Shown: one piece after another, positions 55,430-64,000 of the stretch
Numbering within the stretch: the stretch's first letter is position 1
Layout of the letters: every line of letters starts with the position of its first letter
Source: Rhodovulum bhavnagarense
GTDB lineage: Bacteria; Pseudomonadota; Alphaproteobacteria; Rhodobacterales; Rhodobacteraceae
Assembly (NCBI RefSeq): GCF_004343505.1
Contig: NZ_SLXU01000007.1
Location: 82,890 to 146,889, forward strand
Reading direction: 5' to 3'
DNA length: 64,000 bases
Position numbers and translations under genes: made by a program
Notes under the pieces: model-generated
What the model saw: the letters and a program-made list of their open reading frames with translations, nothing else
The model's database searches: none
Told to the model about the DNA's origin: nothing

Positions 55430-56464
55430 ATGGCGAGCTATGATTTCTTGTTCGACGGGCTTGGATTGCGTGACTGGTGCGAGGCCGGCACCAGCGACGG
55501 CCCGATGTCGATGGCCGACCTGATCGGCAAGGCCGCAGGCGGCGAGGCAGCGGCCCCGACAATCTGGGAACTGCCTTTCCCGTCAATGGATGCGCTGAAC
55601 GATGCCTGTCCGAACTTCCCCCAGGCGCGCGAACTGACGAAGGGTCTGGAAAACGGCTTTCTGTCCATCAAGGACGGGCTGAGCCTTTTTCTCGACCCGA
55701 TCACCCAGCCGCTGAGCTGGTCGCTGGAGGCCGCACTGTGGCTGTTCCAGACCGCGCCCTGGTGGATCATGATCCCGCTTCTGCTGCTGGTGGTGCAACT
55801 GGTGTCCCGCTCGGTGAAACTGGTGGGCTTCGTGGCGTTATGCCTCGGCTTTCTCGCCTTCATCGACTATTACGATCACGCGATGCAGACGCTGGCGATC
55901 ATCTTTGTCTGCGCCGCGATATGCGTGCTGATCGGGGTGCCCATCGGCATCGCCATGTCCCGCAGCAACACGTTCCAGAACATAACCACCCCCGTTCTGG
56001 ACATGCTGCAAACGCTGCCGCCCTTCGTCTACCTGATCCCGCTGATCTTCCTGTTCTCGGTGACAGAGCCGAAACTCTATGGCATCGCGATCATCCTTTA
56101 CGCCATCGTGCCGGTGATAAGGCTGACCAATCTCGGCATCCGGCTGGTCGACAAGGAGGTGATCGAGGCCGCGGAATCCTTTGGCATGACCTCGTGGCAG
56201 AAACTGACCGGCGTGCAGATCCCGCTAGCGCTGCCCAACATCATGGCGGGGGTCAACCAGACCATCATGATGAGTCTCGCAATGGTCGTGATCGCCTCGC
56301 TGGTTTCTGCGCCGGGGCTGGGCGTTCTGGTGCTGCGCGGCATCCGCAACCTGGAACTGGGCGTGGGCCTGCTGTCGGGACTTGGCATCGTTCTGCTTGC
56401 TGTGGTGCTGGACCGCGTGACCAAGGCAGCCCTGGCGCGCGTGAACGCGGCGCAGAAACATTGA
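55430..56464 (+). CDS. Betaine-type ABC transporter permease (ProW)
   Basis: 344 residues with an N-terminal extension (about 95 residues) before 6 helices. EAA loop: EVIEAAESFGMTSWQKLTGVQIPLALPNIMAGVNQTIMMSLAMVVIASLV, typical of ProW. Works with the following ATPase. Confidence 0.88.
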   Translation: MASYDFLFDGLGLRDWCEAGTSDGPMSMADLIGKAAGGEAAAPTIWELPFPSMDALNDACPNFPQARELTKGLENGFLSIKDGLSLFLDPITQPLSWSLEAALWLFQTAPWWIMIPLLLLVVQLVSRSVKLVGFVALCLGFLAFIDYYDHAMQTLAIIFVCAAICVLIGVPIGIAMSRSNTFQNITTPVLDMLQTLPPFVYLIPLIFLFSVTEPKLYGIAIILYAIVPVIRLTNLGIRLVDKEVIEAAESFGMTSWQKLTGVQIPLALPNIMAGVNQTIMMSLAMVVIASLVSAPGLGVLVLRGIRNLELGVGLLSGLGIVLLAVVLDRVTKAALARVNAAQKH

Positions 56465-56474
56465 GGACGCAGCG

Positions 56475-57566
56475 ATGAGCGACGATATCAAGATTTCCAT
56501 CCGCAACCTCTTCAAGATCTTTGGGCCTGACCCGCAGGGCGCGCTGGAACATGTTCGCGCCGGCATGGGCAAATCCGATCTGCTGGAAGAACAAGGTCAC
56601 GTGCTGGGCCTGAAGGACATCAATGTCGACATGCAGGCCGGCAAGATCACGGTGATCATGGGTCTGTCGGGGTCGGGCAAGTCCACCCTGATCCGCCACC
56701 TCAACCGCCTGATCGAGCCCACCGCCGGCGAGGTGATCGTCAACGGCGAGGACGTGCTGGCCTATAACGAGGACCAGTTGCGCCGCCTGCGCCGTGAGAA
56801 CATGTCGATGGTTTTCCAGAAATTCGCGCTCCTGCCCCATCGCACGGTTCTGGAAAACGCCGGAATGCCCCTGGAGGTGCGCGGCTATGACCGCAAGGAC
56901 CGGGAAGACGAGGCGCGCAAATGGCTGAACCGCGTCGGGCTGGAGGGGCAGGACAACCAGTTTCCCCACCAGTTGTCTGGCGGCATGCAGCAACGGGTGG
57001 GCATCGCCCGCGCGCTGACCTCCAACGCCGACATCATGCTGATGGACGAGGCGTTTTCCGCCCTTGACCCGCTGATCCGCACCGACATGCAAGACCTGCT
57101 GCTGGAGTTGCAGGAAGAGTTGCACAAGACGGTGGTCTTTATCACCCATGACCTGGACGAGGCGCTGAAACTGGCCGACCACCTGGTGATCCTGAAGGAC
57201 GGCCAGATCATCCAGCAAGGCGAGCCGCAGCATATCCTGCTGCACCCCAACGACCCATATATCATGGACTTCATTTCCGACATAAACCGGGCGCGAGTGC
57301 TGCGCGTGCGATCCGTGATGCAAAAGACCGACCAGCACCGGCCGGGGCTTGCGGGCGACGTGGATGCCGAGGACACGCTGGAATCGGTGATCGCGCTGTC
57401 CGGGGGGGATACAGCGCTTGGCTATCGGGTTTTGCGGCACGGCACACAGGTCGGCATCCTGTCGGTCAAGGACCTTGTCCGCGCCCTTGTTCCGACGGCA
57501 GCATCGGAAGAGGGGCCAAGATCGTCGAGCGGCCTGTCCCTGTCGCACGGGACGGGTTCTCGGTGA
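56475..57566 (+). CDS. Betaine-type ABC transporter ATP-binding protein (ProV)
   Basis: 363 residues. Walker A GLSGSGKS at 63-70, signature QLSGGMQQRVGIARAL, Walker B IMLMDEAFSALDPLIRTDMQ, switch His in FITHDLDEALKLADHLVIL. The N-terminal 40 residues and the C-terminal CBS-like remnant (LGYRVLRHGTQVGILSVKDLVRAL) are ProV-type. Confidence 0.9.
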   Translation: MSDDIKISIRNLFKIFGPDPQGALEHVRAGMGKSDLLEEQGHVLGLKDINVDMQAGKITVIMGLSGSGKSTLIRHLNRLIEPTAGEVIVNGEDVLAYNEDQLRRLRRENMSMVFQKFALLPHRTVLENAGMPLEVRGYDRKDREDEARKWLNRVGLEGQDNQFPHQLSGGMQQRVGIARALTSNADIMLMDEAFSALDPLIRTDMQDLLLELQEELHKTVVFITHDLDEALKLADHLVILKDGQIIQQGEPQHILLHPNDPYIMDFISDINRARVLRVRSVMQKTDQHRPGLAGDVDAEDTLESVIALSGGDTALGYRVLRHGTQVGILSVKDLVRALVPTAASEEGPRSSSGLSLSHGTGSR

Positions 57567-57638
57567 CGATGGGGGCCGCCTGGGCGGCCGGCATCATGCG
57601 GGTTCCGACGCTGCGCGGCGACGCCCCCCGTCGCCGTC

Positions 57639-58163
57639 ATGCAGAGCACGCATCTGCAAATTGCGATGCATCGCGCCCTGCAACGGATGATCGAAACCGT
57701 CATCGGGGCTCCCATGACCTGGCTCGTCCTCGGGCTGGACCTCGCCATCTGGGATGTCATCGCTATTTTGGCCATCCTGCAAGTCGCAACCGAGGTAATC
57801 ATCGGCTTCAAATATGGCCCGGGACAGATACTGTTCTCGGCAATGGTGCTTCCGATGACCGCCCTGGGCGATCCAAAGACAGTCGGTGCGGGCATGGTTG
57901 CCGAACGCGTCCTCGATACATTGATCGGGGCGACCATCGGTATGGTTGTGACGATCCTGCTGTCCTCGTCGCGTGACCGGCACGGCCTGGCGAACCGGCC
58001 CGGAATCCACAAGCCGACCCAGCGGCGCAGCCACCGCGGCGAGGATGAGTTTCGGCGTGAATGCACGGTCTGTGCGAAAACGCACAAACACCAGATATCC
58101 ATTGCCAGTACCAAGTTTTCGCACGACGCCCATGTCTTTCACGAGACAAGGAGCATCCAATGA
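57639..58163 (+). pseudogene. Remnant of a FUSC-family membrane protein
   Basis: An open frame of 174 codons. Its first ~115 codons (HLQIAMHRALQRMIETVIGAPMTWLVLGLDLAIW, then GDPKTVGAGMVAERVLDTLIGATIGMVVTILLSSSRDRHGLA) look like the second half of a FUSC-family (fusaric-acid-resistance / aromatic-acid exporter) domain. The N-terminal membrane half is missing, and the last ~50 codons look random. It runs into the pirin gene. I read it as a decayed fragment. Confidence 0.5.
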
Positions 58164-59068
58164 CGTTCAGACCCGTGTCCGCCACCAGCAAGGCCCAGCC
58201 CACCATGGAAGGTGCTGGCGTGCACCTGCATCGTGTCTTCGGGTTCGGCGACCCATCACTGACCGACCCGTTCCTGATGATGGACGACTTTCGAAACGAC
58301 GATCCGCGCCTTTATTCGAGCGGCTTTCCCTGGCATCCGCATCGCGGGATCGAGACGATCACCTATGTGCTGGAAGGCCAGGTGGAACATGCCGACTCGC
58401 TGGGAAATCGCGGCCTGCTCGACGCTGGAAGCGTCCAATGGATGACCGCCGGGTCCGGTATCCTTCACCAGGAAATGCCGTCGGGCAACGCCAAGGGGCA
58501 GATGCACGGATTCCAGCTTTGGGCAAACTTGCCCTCGTCGCTCAAGATGACATCCCCCCGGTACCAGGACATTTCAGGAGCCGATATCCCGGTCGAGATC
58601 GACGATGACGGGACGATCGTGAAGGTCATCATCGGATCGTTCTGGGGCAAGACGGGCCCGGTGGACGGAATTGCCGCCAACCCTATGCTTCTCGACGTGT
58701 CCGTTCCCGCAGGCCAACGTAAAGTGTTGCCCGTCGACACGCGGGCAAACGCGCTGGCCTATGTCTTCGCTGGATCGGGCACCTTCCGCGATGCGAGCGA
58801 CCCGGTCGGCATCCGCGTCGAAAAGGAATTCCGCGGCACCGAACTCAACATCCGTGACATGACGGGAAACCGAACACTGGTGCGGTTCGGCTCGGGCGAC
58901 GAGATCACCGTCCAGGCCGGAGACGAGGGTATTCGGTTTCTTCTGATGACCGGCAGGCCGATCCGGGAACCCGTCGCGTGGCATGGACCGATCGTCATGA
59001 ACACCCGAGAGGAACTTCGGCAGGCGCTGCACGACCTCGACAACGGGACCTTCATCAAACACGCCTGA
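58160..59068 (+). CDS. Pirin family protein
   Basis: 302 residues from ATG 58160, AAGGAG upstream. Bicupin. The pirin metal ligands are present: His59 and His61 (WHPHRG), His103 and Glu105 (ILHQEM). Pirins are nuclear or redox-linked cupins in eukaryotes; some bacterial ones have quercetin dioxygenase activity. Intact although flanked by gene remnants. Confidence 0.9.
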   Translation: MTFRPVSATSKAQPTMEGAGVHLHRVFGFGDPSLTDPFLMMDDFRNDDPRLYSSGFPWHPHRGIETITYVLEGQVEHADSLGNRGLLDAGSVQWMTAGSGILHQEMPSGNAKGQMHGFQLWANLPSSLKMTSPRYQDISGADIPVEIDDDGTIVKVIIGSFWGKTGPVDGIAANPMLLDVSVPAGQRKVLPVDTRANALAYVFAGSGTFRDASDPVGIRVEKEFRGTELNIRDMTGNRTLVRFGSGDEITVQAGDEGIRFLLMTGRPIREPVAWHGPIVMNTREELRQALHDLDNGTFIKHA

Positions 59069-59145
59069 CGCGACCAGGCGCCCCCGACAGACGCGTTGCT
59101 GCTTTTGCCGGCGCATGACGTGCAGATCGGCACGTTGCTGAGCAG

Positions 59146-59250
59146 ACGACGGGGCGCGGCACATATGTGCCGCTGATCTTTCAGCCCGGAGAAGCTTTCC
59201 AGTTCGACTGGGGCGAGGACTGGGCCATCGCCGATCTTGCCGGCGCTTGT
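59146..59250 (+). pseudogene. Remnant of an IS21-family transposase (istA)
   Basis: One frame reads GTYVPLIFQPGEAFQFDWGEDWAI (59158 onward), the characteristic start of the catalytic core of IS21 IstA. The flanks no longer match. No istB or terminal repeats were found, so this is a degenerate piece. Confidence 0.55.
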
Positions 59251-59283
59251 TTTCAGGCGTTTGCCCGTCGCCCCCGCACAGAA

Positions 59284-59390
59284 ATGCAAAGAAAATATGC
59301 AATATGATAAAATTGCAAAAATACTTGCACGAATGATTGCGACATGTAACGCTCCGCGGCACAAGAACACTCATGCAAGAAAATTTGCAA
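59284..59390 (+). repeat. Array of TGCAA repeats upstream of the amino-acid transporter
   Basis: TTGCA occurs at 59313, 59325 and (as TTGCG) 59337, exactly 12 bp apart; further copies are ATGCAA at 59284 and 59297, and TGCAA at 59374 and 59386, again 12 bp apart. The AT-rich stretch lies in front of the first gene and probably contains promoter and operator sequences. A TATGAT element at 59303 could be a -10 box. Confidence 0.45.
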
Positions 59391-59408
59391 ACCAACGGGA
59401 GAACGCCC

Positions 59409-60146
59409 ATGAAGACGCTCGTAAAGCTCGCGGCAGCCGCCGCATTTTCCCTGACCGCAGCACAGGTCAGCGCAGACGAATTGGTGGTGGCAACCGACAC
59501 CGCCTTTGTCCCCTTCGAATTCAAGCAGGACGGCAAATATACCGGCTTCGACATCGACATGTGGGATGCCATCGCTGCGGAAATCGGCATGGAATACGAG
59601 TTGCGCCCGATGGACTTTGCCGGGATCATTCCCGCGTTGCAGACTGGCCAGGTCGATGTCGCGCTGGCTGGGATCACGATCAAGCCGGAACGCGAGGAAG
59701 TCATCGATTTCTCGGACGGCTACTATGACAGTGGCTTTCGCCTGATGGTGCCGACCGACAGCGAGGTCGCCGATTGGGACGATCTGGCGGGTAAGACGCT
59801 GGCGGTCAAGACCGGGACCTCGGCCTCTGACTGGGCAGAAGAAAACCTGCCCGATACCGAGTTGCGCAAGTTCCCGAATATCGACAACGCCTATCTGGAA
59901 CTGCGCACCGGCCGCGTCGATGCCGCCATGCACGATACACCCAACGTGCTGTATTACATCGCGCAGGCGGGCAACGGCCAGGTCAAGGCCGTTGGCAGCC
60001 AGATGATGGCCCATCAATACGGCATCGCCTTTCCCAAGGGCAGCGAGTTGGTCGAGTCGGTGAACGCGGCCCTCGCCAACATGCGCGCGGACGGGCGCTA
60101 TGACGCCATCTACGAAAAGTGGTTCGGCGCCAAGCCCGGCGAGTGA
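59409..60146 (+). CDS. Polar amino-acid ABC transporter substrate-binding protein (GlnH-type)
   Basis: 245 residues from ATG 59409 with GGGAG upstream. Signal peptide ends AAQVSA. SBP_bac_3 features: [86 protein letters not shown]. First gene of a transporter/hydrolase/regulator operon. Confidence 0.9.
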   Translation: MKTLVKLAAAAAFSLTAAQVSADELVVATDTAFVPFEFKQDGKYTGFDIDMWDAIAAEIGMEYELRPMDFAGIIPALQTGQVDVALAGITIKPEREEVIDFSDGYYDSGFRLMVPTDSEVADWDDLAGKTLAVKTGTSASDWAEENLPDTELRKFPNIDNAYLELRTGRVDAAMHDTPNVLYYIAQAGNGQVKAVGSQMMAHQYGIAFPKGSELVESVNAALANMRADGRYDAIYEKWFGAKPGE

Positions 60147-60161
60147 TCCGTTGCAACACTG

Positions 60162-60183
60162 GGCCGGGCTGAGTTGCCCGGCC
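60162..60183 (+). terminator. Hairpin between the binding-protein and permease genes
   Basis: GGCCGGGC-TGAGTT-GCCCGGCC, perfect 8-bp stem, 16 bp after the stop; no T-tract. Confidence 0.5.
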
Positions 60184-60214
60184 TCCCCATCCCTCCTGAT
60201 CGCGGAGGTTTCCC

Positions 60215-60871
60215 ATGGAAACGGATTGGTCCGTCATCTTCGACTACCTGCCGGCGCTGTTGGCCGGTGCCAAGACAACCGTATACATCACTATTCTCGG
60301 CCTTGTCGGCGGCATGGTCCTGGGCACGCTGGCAGGTCTGATGCGCGCCTATGGCGGCTGGCTGCTGAACGCCATCGCGTTCGTCTATATCGAGGCCATC
60401 CGCGGCACACCCATCGTCGTGCAGGTGATGTTCCTTTACTTCGCGCTGCCCGTTCTGGCCGATATTCGCATCGATCCGATGTCGGCCGCGATCCTGGCGA
60501 TCGTGGTCAATGCAGGTGCCTATATCGCGGAAATCGTGCGGGGCGCGTTCCTGTCGATCAGCAAGGGCCTTACCGAGGCGGGGCTGGCCATTGGCCTGCC
60601 GCACTGGAAGGTGCTGCTTTACATCGTCGGGCCGCTGGCCTTTCGCCGGTTGATCCCGCCGCTTGGCAACCAGTTCATCGTCAGTCTCAAGGATACGTCG
60701 CTGTTCATCGTGATCGGGGTGGGCGAGTTGACCCGCACCGGCCAGGAAATCATGGCCTCCAACTTCCGCGCAGTCGAGATCTGGACGGCGGTCGCCATCA
60801 TCTACCTGATCATGACCGGCACCCTGACCCTGATCCTGCGTGTGACCGAAAAGCGGATGAAGATCCTATGA
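60215..60871 (+). CDS. Polar amino-acid ABC transporter permease (GlnP/HisM-type)
   Basis: 218 residues and 5 helices. His/Glu/Gln/Arg permease signature: [24 protein letters not shown] and [28 protein letters not shown], with EAA loop [24 protein letters not shown]. Overlaps the ATPase gene by 4 bp. Confidence 0.92.
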   Translation: METDWSVIFDYLPALLAGAKTTVYITILGLVGGMVLGTLAGLMRAYGGWLLNAIAFVYIEAIRGTPIVVQVMFLYFALPVLADIRIDPMSAAILAIVVNAGAYIAEIVRGAFLSISKGLTEAGLAIGLPHWKVLLYIVGPLAFRRLIPPLGNQFIVSLKDTSLFIVIGVGELTRTGQEIMASNFRAVEIWTAVAIIYLIMTGTLTLILRVTEKRMKIL

Positions 60872-61596
60872 GCATCATCGAGTTTCGCCAGACCTCCAAG
60901 CATTTCGGCCCGCTCAAGGTGCTGGACCATGTGGATTTGTCCATCGACGAGGGCGAGGTCGTGGTGCTGATCGGTCCCTCGGGGTCGGGCAAATCCACGC
61001 TCTTGCGCTGCATCAACGGGCTGGAAACGATCACCGGGGGCGATCTGATCGTGGACGGTCTCAGCGTGACGGGGGGCAAGAAACAGCTGCGCGAGATCCG
61101 GCAAGAGGCCGGGATGGTGTTCCAGCAGTTCAATCTTTTTCCGCAACTGACCGCGCTTGAAAACGTGGCCTTTGGCCCGCGCAAGGTGCGGAACCTGTCG
61201 AAAGAACAGGCCGAAGAGGTCGCCATCGACCTGCTGGACAAGGTCGGCCTTGCCGAAAAGGCGGGCCACTACCCCGCGGAACTGTCCGGCGGTCAGCAAC
61301 AGCGCGTGGCCATTGCCCGCGCCCTGGCGGTCAAACCCAAGGTGATGCTGTTCGACGAGCCGACCTCGGCGCTGGACCCCGAGCTGAAGCAAGAGGTGCT
61401 GAACGTGATGCGCCAGTTGGCGACCGAAGGTATGACCATGGTCGTCGTCACCCACGAGATGAACTTTGCCAAGCAGGTTGGCACGCGCCTGATCTTCATG
61501 GAACACGGCAAGATCGCCGTGGACGGTCACCCGCGCGAGGTGATCGACACGCCCCCCAACGACCGGATGAAGGACTTTTTGCAGCATGTCGAATAG
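60868..61596 (+). CDS. Polar amino-acid ABC transporter ATP-binding protein (GlnQ-type)
   Basis: 242 residues. Walker A GPSGSGKS at 36-43, signature [16 protein letters not shown], Walker [28 protein letters not shown]. Normal GlnQ length. Overlaps the hydrolase gene by 11 bp. Confidence 0.93.
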   Translation: MSIIEFRQTSKHFGPLKVLDHVDLSIDEGEVVVLIGPSGSGKSTLLRCINGLETITGGDLIVDGLSVTGGKKQLREIRQEAGMVFQQFNLFPQLTALENVAFGPRKVRNLSKEQAEEVAIDLLDKVGLAEKAGHYPAELSGGQQQRVAIARALAVKPKVMLFDEPTSALDPELKQEVLNVMRQLATEGMTMVVVTHEMNFAKQVGTRLIFMEHGKIAVDGHPREVIDTPPNDRMKDFLQHVE

Positions 61597-62617
61597 CGGG
61601 CGCAACGATTTGGGCTGGCATCAGGCGGCCGGTACGCCCTTCGACATCGGGGCCAGCCTTGGCACGCACGGTCGCGATGCCGTGCATCGCCACCTGATCA
61701 CCAGCCCGATCTGGCACAGGGTGAATGCCCCCGACCACGCGGACCGGCTGGCGCGCCTGACCCGCAACACGCGACAACGGTTCCCCACAATCTGGGCCGA
61801 AATCGAGGGGCTGGCCGCCGGGCTGGACCTGCCCGTGGGCCAGGTCATGGCGTGGAACTGCCGGGGCGATCTGCTGGCGTCTGCACCCGATGGCTGCACC
61901 ACCGTGCAACTGCCCGGACCACACCCGGTGATTGCCCATAACGAGGACGGTTTGCCCTTTTTCCGCGGGCATTGCTTCATCGCAGAGGTGCAGCCCGACA
62001 CCGGCCCCGGCTTCTTGTCCTTCTGCTATCCCGGCTCGCTGCCCGGACACACATTCGCGCTGACAACCGCGGGCCTGGTACAGGCTGTGAACAACCTGCG
62101 CCTGCTGGGTATCGAACCTCAGGTGCCGCGTATGGTGTTGGGCCGCGCGACGCTGGCCGCTGGCATACGGGACAAGGCCCTGCCGCTGTTACAGGCCGCT
62201 CTGCCGAGCGGCGGCTTTCACTTCACCCTCGGCCAACGGGGGGAGCACAGCTTGATCGGTATCGAATTTGGCACCGGCCACCCTGCGACACACCAGATCG
62301 CAGTCCCTGCCCTGCATGCCAACCATGCGCTGCGTATGGACGGTCCGCAAATCGTGACCGACTCGTCCCGCGACCGGCAGGCGCGCGGGAACGCCCTTCT
62401 GGCCGGCGGCGTGGACGATGCGCTGGCAATCCTGCGCGATACCGCCGGGCCGGGCCTGCCGATCCGGCGCGACGATCCCGAAGACCCGGATTGCGAGAAC
62501 ACGCTGGCCACGGCACTGTTCCGCATCGGAAAGAACAACGTGGAATGGACCATTTATGACCGGGTCAGCAAGCAGAGCGTCTACCGAGGCGGCGACATCC
62601 CACATCGCGCCGCCTGA
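61586..62617 (+). CDS. C45-family autoproteolytic acyltransferase/amide hydrolase
   Basis: 343 residues. Matches peptidase family C45 (acyl-CoA:6-aminopenicillanate acyltransferase-like) at APDGCTTVQLPGPHPVIAHNED: Cys104 after Gly103 would become the N-terminal nucleophile after self-cleavage, as Gly102/Cys103 of the Penicillium enzyme. No signal peptide, so cytoplasmic. Being in one operon with an amino-acid-like importer, it may cleave an imported N-acyl or amide-bonded compound (inference). Confidence 0.75.
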   Translation: MSNSGRNDLGWHQAAGTPFDIGASLGTHGRDAVHRHLITSPIWHRVNAPDHADRLARLTRNTRQRFPTIWAEIEGLAAGLDLPVGQVMAWNCRGDLLASAPDGCTTVQLPGPHPVIAHNEDGLPFFRGHCFIAEVQPDTGPGFLSFCYPGSLPGHTFALTTAGLVQAVNNLRLLGIEPQVPRMVLGRATLAAGIRDKALPLLQAALPSGGFHFTLGQRGEHSLIGIEFGTGHPATHQIAVPALHANHALRMDGPQIVTDSSRDRQARGNALLAGGVDDALAILRDTAGPGLPIRRDDPEDPDCENTLATALFRIGKNNVEWTIYDRVSKQSVYRGGDIPHRAA

Positions 62618-63491
62618 AACCGTTGATGAGTTGCGCGCGCTGTTGCTGGGCATCGCGCGCGGTCAGGTGGACATTCCTCTGGGGCCCAAGGCCCGGCGTG
62701 CCTTGGGGCAGATGCTGGATTTGCAGGGCGATCCCGCGCTGGTGTCGATCACCGCACTGGGCGAACGGTTGGAGGTAAACCCCTCAACCATCACGCGGCT
62801 GGCGCGCACACTGGGCTATCCCGGCTTCGGGGCCCTGCAAGAGGTTCTCTTGCGTTCGGCCAGCGCGCCCGGCGCATTCTACACCCAACAGGCTCGCCGG
62901 GCGCTGGATACCGCGGATGCGCCCAGCCAGGCCAACGCCGCGCGGCTGTGCCGGGAAACCCAGGCCAACACCGACCGCTTCCTGGACGGGTTCGATGCGC
63001 AAGCCTTCGATCGCGCGGTCGAAATGATTGTCGAGGCCCCGCGCCTGTCGGTCTATGGCATTCGCCAGTTCCATGCCTTCGCCAGCTTTCTGGTCTATGG
63101 GCTTCGCATGATCCGATCCGATGTCAGCCTGCTGGACAGCAACGCCCTGGGCCAGGCCGAGGGGCTGGCGGCCCTGCACGCCGGCGATGTCCTGATCGTG
63201 GCCAGCTGCAATCCCTATTCCACCCCGGTCATCAAGGTGACCCGCGCCGCGGCAGAGAAAGGGGTTCGCATTCTTGCGATCACGGACATGGTCAGCTCGC
63301 CCCTGATGCGGCACGCCGAGGTGGCCCTGTTCGTCCCGCACGAAACAAGCTTCATCTCGAACTCCCTGTCCACCTTCATCCTTGCCGGGGAATGCCTGAT
63401 CAACGGCTGCGCCGCCGCCCGGCCCGTGTCGACCCGCAACGCGTTGGAGGAACGCGACCGCATGATCCGCGCCCTCGATATCGAAACCTGA
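62556..63491 (+). CDS. MurR/RpiR-family regulator
   Basis: About 311 residues from ATG 62556, a weak start inside the end of the C45 gene; the true start may be later. HTH: VSITALGERLEVNPSTITRLARTLGYPGFGALQEVLL. SIS domain: RLSVYGIRQFHAFASFLVYGLRMI and DVLIVASCNPYSTPVIKVTRAAAEKGVRILAITDMVSSPLMRHAE. Probably senses an imported metabolite and controls this operon. Confidence 0.85.
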   Translation: MTGSASRASTEAATSHIAPPETVDELRALLLGIARGQVDIPLGPKARRALGQMLDLQGDPALVSITALGERLEVNPSTITRLARTLGYPGFGALQEVLLRSASAPGAFYTQQARRALDTADAPSQANAARLCRETQANTDRFLDGFDAQAFDRAVEMIVEAPRLSVYGIRQFHAFASFLVYGLRMIRSDVSLLDSNALGQAEGLAALHAGDVLIVASCNPYSTPVIKVTRAAAEKGVRILAITDMVSSPLMRHAEVALFVPHETSFISNSLSTFILAGECLINGCAAARPVSTRNALEERDRMIRALDIET

Positions 63492-63494
63492 GGC

Positions 63495-63905
63495 TCAGCG
63501 CCGGATTTTCGGCAGCTTGGGCTGCCAATAGGCGCCGTAATCCTCGCGCAACGCCTCATAGGCCGCGATCCGCGCGCGCGCCGCCTCGCCACCCGACTGA
63601 ACCAAGTGGGCCAGCAGGCAATCCAACACTGCCATCGCTCCGGACAGGCAGCCGAAATGGTAGGTTGAGTGGGTCGAGACCTGCAAGAACAGGTCGGGCC
63701 GGATATCGGGGGCGATCATTTCCGAATCCGACAGCAGGATCACCCGTGCCTTGCGGTCGCGCGCCAGCCGCAGCGCCTTGATCGTTTCGGCGCTGTAGGG
63801 CGGGAAGCTCATCGCCATCAGCACATCCCCCGGCCCGACCGAGATCATCTCGTCCAGCGGGCTGCCCATGTTGCGGGGGATCAGGTGCAGGTTGGGCAGG
63901 GCCAT
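63495..63905 (-). pseudogene. 5'-truncated second RpiR-family gene (SIS domain only)
   Basis: 136 residues from a chance ATG. Only the C-terminal half of a MurR/RpiR protein is present: LPNLHLIPRNMGSPLDEMISVGPGDVLMAMSFPPYSAETIKALRLARDRKARVILLSDSEM is the middle of a SIS domain. The HTH domain and first SIS strands are missing. Upstream sequence changes character at about 63906, suggesting disruption by a mobile element. Convergent with the intact rpiR gene. Confidence 0.65.
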
Positions 63906-63906
63906 C

Positions 63907-64000
63907 GTAAACGGTGTTCTGTCCCCACCTTCCTGTGATTTTCCGGTTCTGCGAGTCCTTTCCTGTTGGATGACAGGGGTGGAGTTTCTCCATGGAGACT
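63907..64000. mobile_element. Possible insertion-sequence terminus at the right edge
   Basis: From 63907 the sequence starts GTAAACGGTGTTCTGTCCCC and is unlike the rpiR coding context. GTAA(A/G)CG-type ends occur in IS66-family elements. No transposase frame is visible before the window ends, so family and even identity are uncertain. Confidence 0.35.

Noticed and set aside
57563..57976. Open frame upstream/overlapping the FUSC remnant (MTMGAAWAAGIM...)
   Set aside because: Different frame, low-complexity Arg/His-rich translation; the FUSC-like frame explains the stretch better.

Overview
This 64 kb window is GC-rich chromosomal DNA of an alphaproteobacterium, most likely a Rhodobacterales (Paracoccaceae / roseobacter-type) species. 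The clues are the gene content (Tad pilus locus, HutW/HutX/HmuRSTUV heme locus, MbfA with an Irr-type ICE operator, a glpDSTPQUVK glycerol locus of rhizobial order with a divergent glpR), tightly packed operons with ATGA/GTGA stop-start overlaps, and many GTG starts. No prophage, CRISPR array or integrase was seen. Mobile-element traces occur only between about 57.6 and 59.3 kb and at the right edge.

Layout. (1) 1-527: 5' part of a PhoX-like phosphatase gene with a Pho-box-like repeat upstream. (2) 0.8-9.4 kb: a Tad/Flp pilus locus in several opposing blocks: cpaB and two TadE-type pseudopilins (+); flp-tadA-tadB-tadC (-); a TadG-like protein (+); tadD, the secretin and a small unknown gene (-). 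No TadZ/CpaE or TadV/CpaA gene is present. (3) 9.7-22.7 kb: heme acquisition. hutW-hutX-SDR-small ORF-hemP (+), an uncharacterised two-gene operon (-), the receptor hmuR (-), then hmuSTUV-exbB-exbD-exbD-tonB (+). Three TGA-N9-TCA-like sites lie upstream of the transcription units, suggesting an RirA-type (Rrf2) iron regulon. (4) 23.0-26.4 kb: phosphonate ABC transporter phnDCEE without C-P lyase genes. (5) 26.5-30.2 kb: TRAP transporter dctPQM and a TauE/SafE permease, followed by a divergent GntR regulator with a palindromic operator. (6) 31-42.5 kb: tRNA-Arg(CCU), LacI regulator, mbfA with a perfect ICE box, TetR regulator, CPBP protease, accD-folC, fghA, a YaiI-family/HAD/ornithine-cyclodeaminase/hydrolase cluster, and zapE. 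(7) 42.5-53.9 kb: glycerol catabolism and uptake, glpDSTPQUVK plus an iron-type alcohol dehydrogenase (-), with glpR divergent. (8) 54.1-57.6 kb: betaine/choline-type ABC transporter proXWV-like. (9) 57.6-59.3 kb: FUSC remnant, intact pirin gene, IS21 istA remnant. (10) 59.3-63.5 kb: polar amino-acid ABC transporter with a C45-family autoproteolytic hydrolase and an RpiR regulator, preceded by an array of TGCAA repeats. (11) 63.5-64 kb: a 5'-truncated second RpiR gene ending at what may be a mobile-element terminus.

How it fits together. The window is dominated by uptake systems (heme, phosphonate, a TRAP substrate, glycerol, betaine, an amino-acid-like solute) together with iron control (IRO sites for uptake, an Irr box for the MbfA iron exporter). 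A recurrent design is a perfect GC-rich hairpin right after each ABC solute-binding-protein gene, and after the pilin gene, which would let the high-copy component be made in excess of the rest of its operon. The most promising uncharacterised pieces are the two-gene operon at 13.3-14.1 kb with a perfect IRO upstream, and the transporter / C45-hydrolase / RpiR operon at 59.4-63.5 kb with its 12-bp-phased repeats. All functional calls come from reading the sequence; none was confirmed by a database search.
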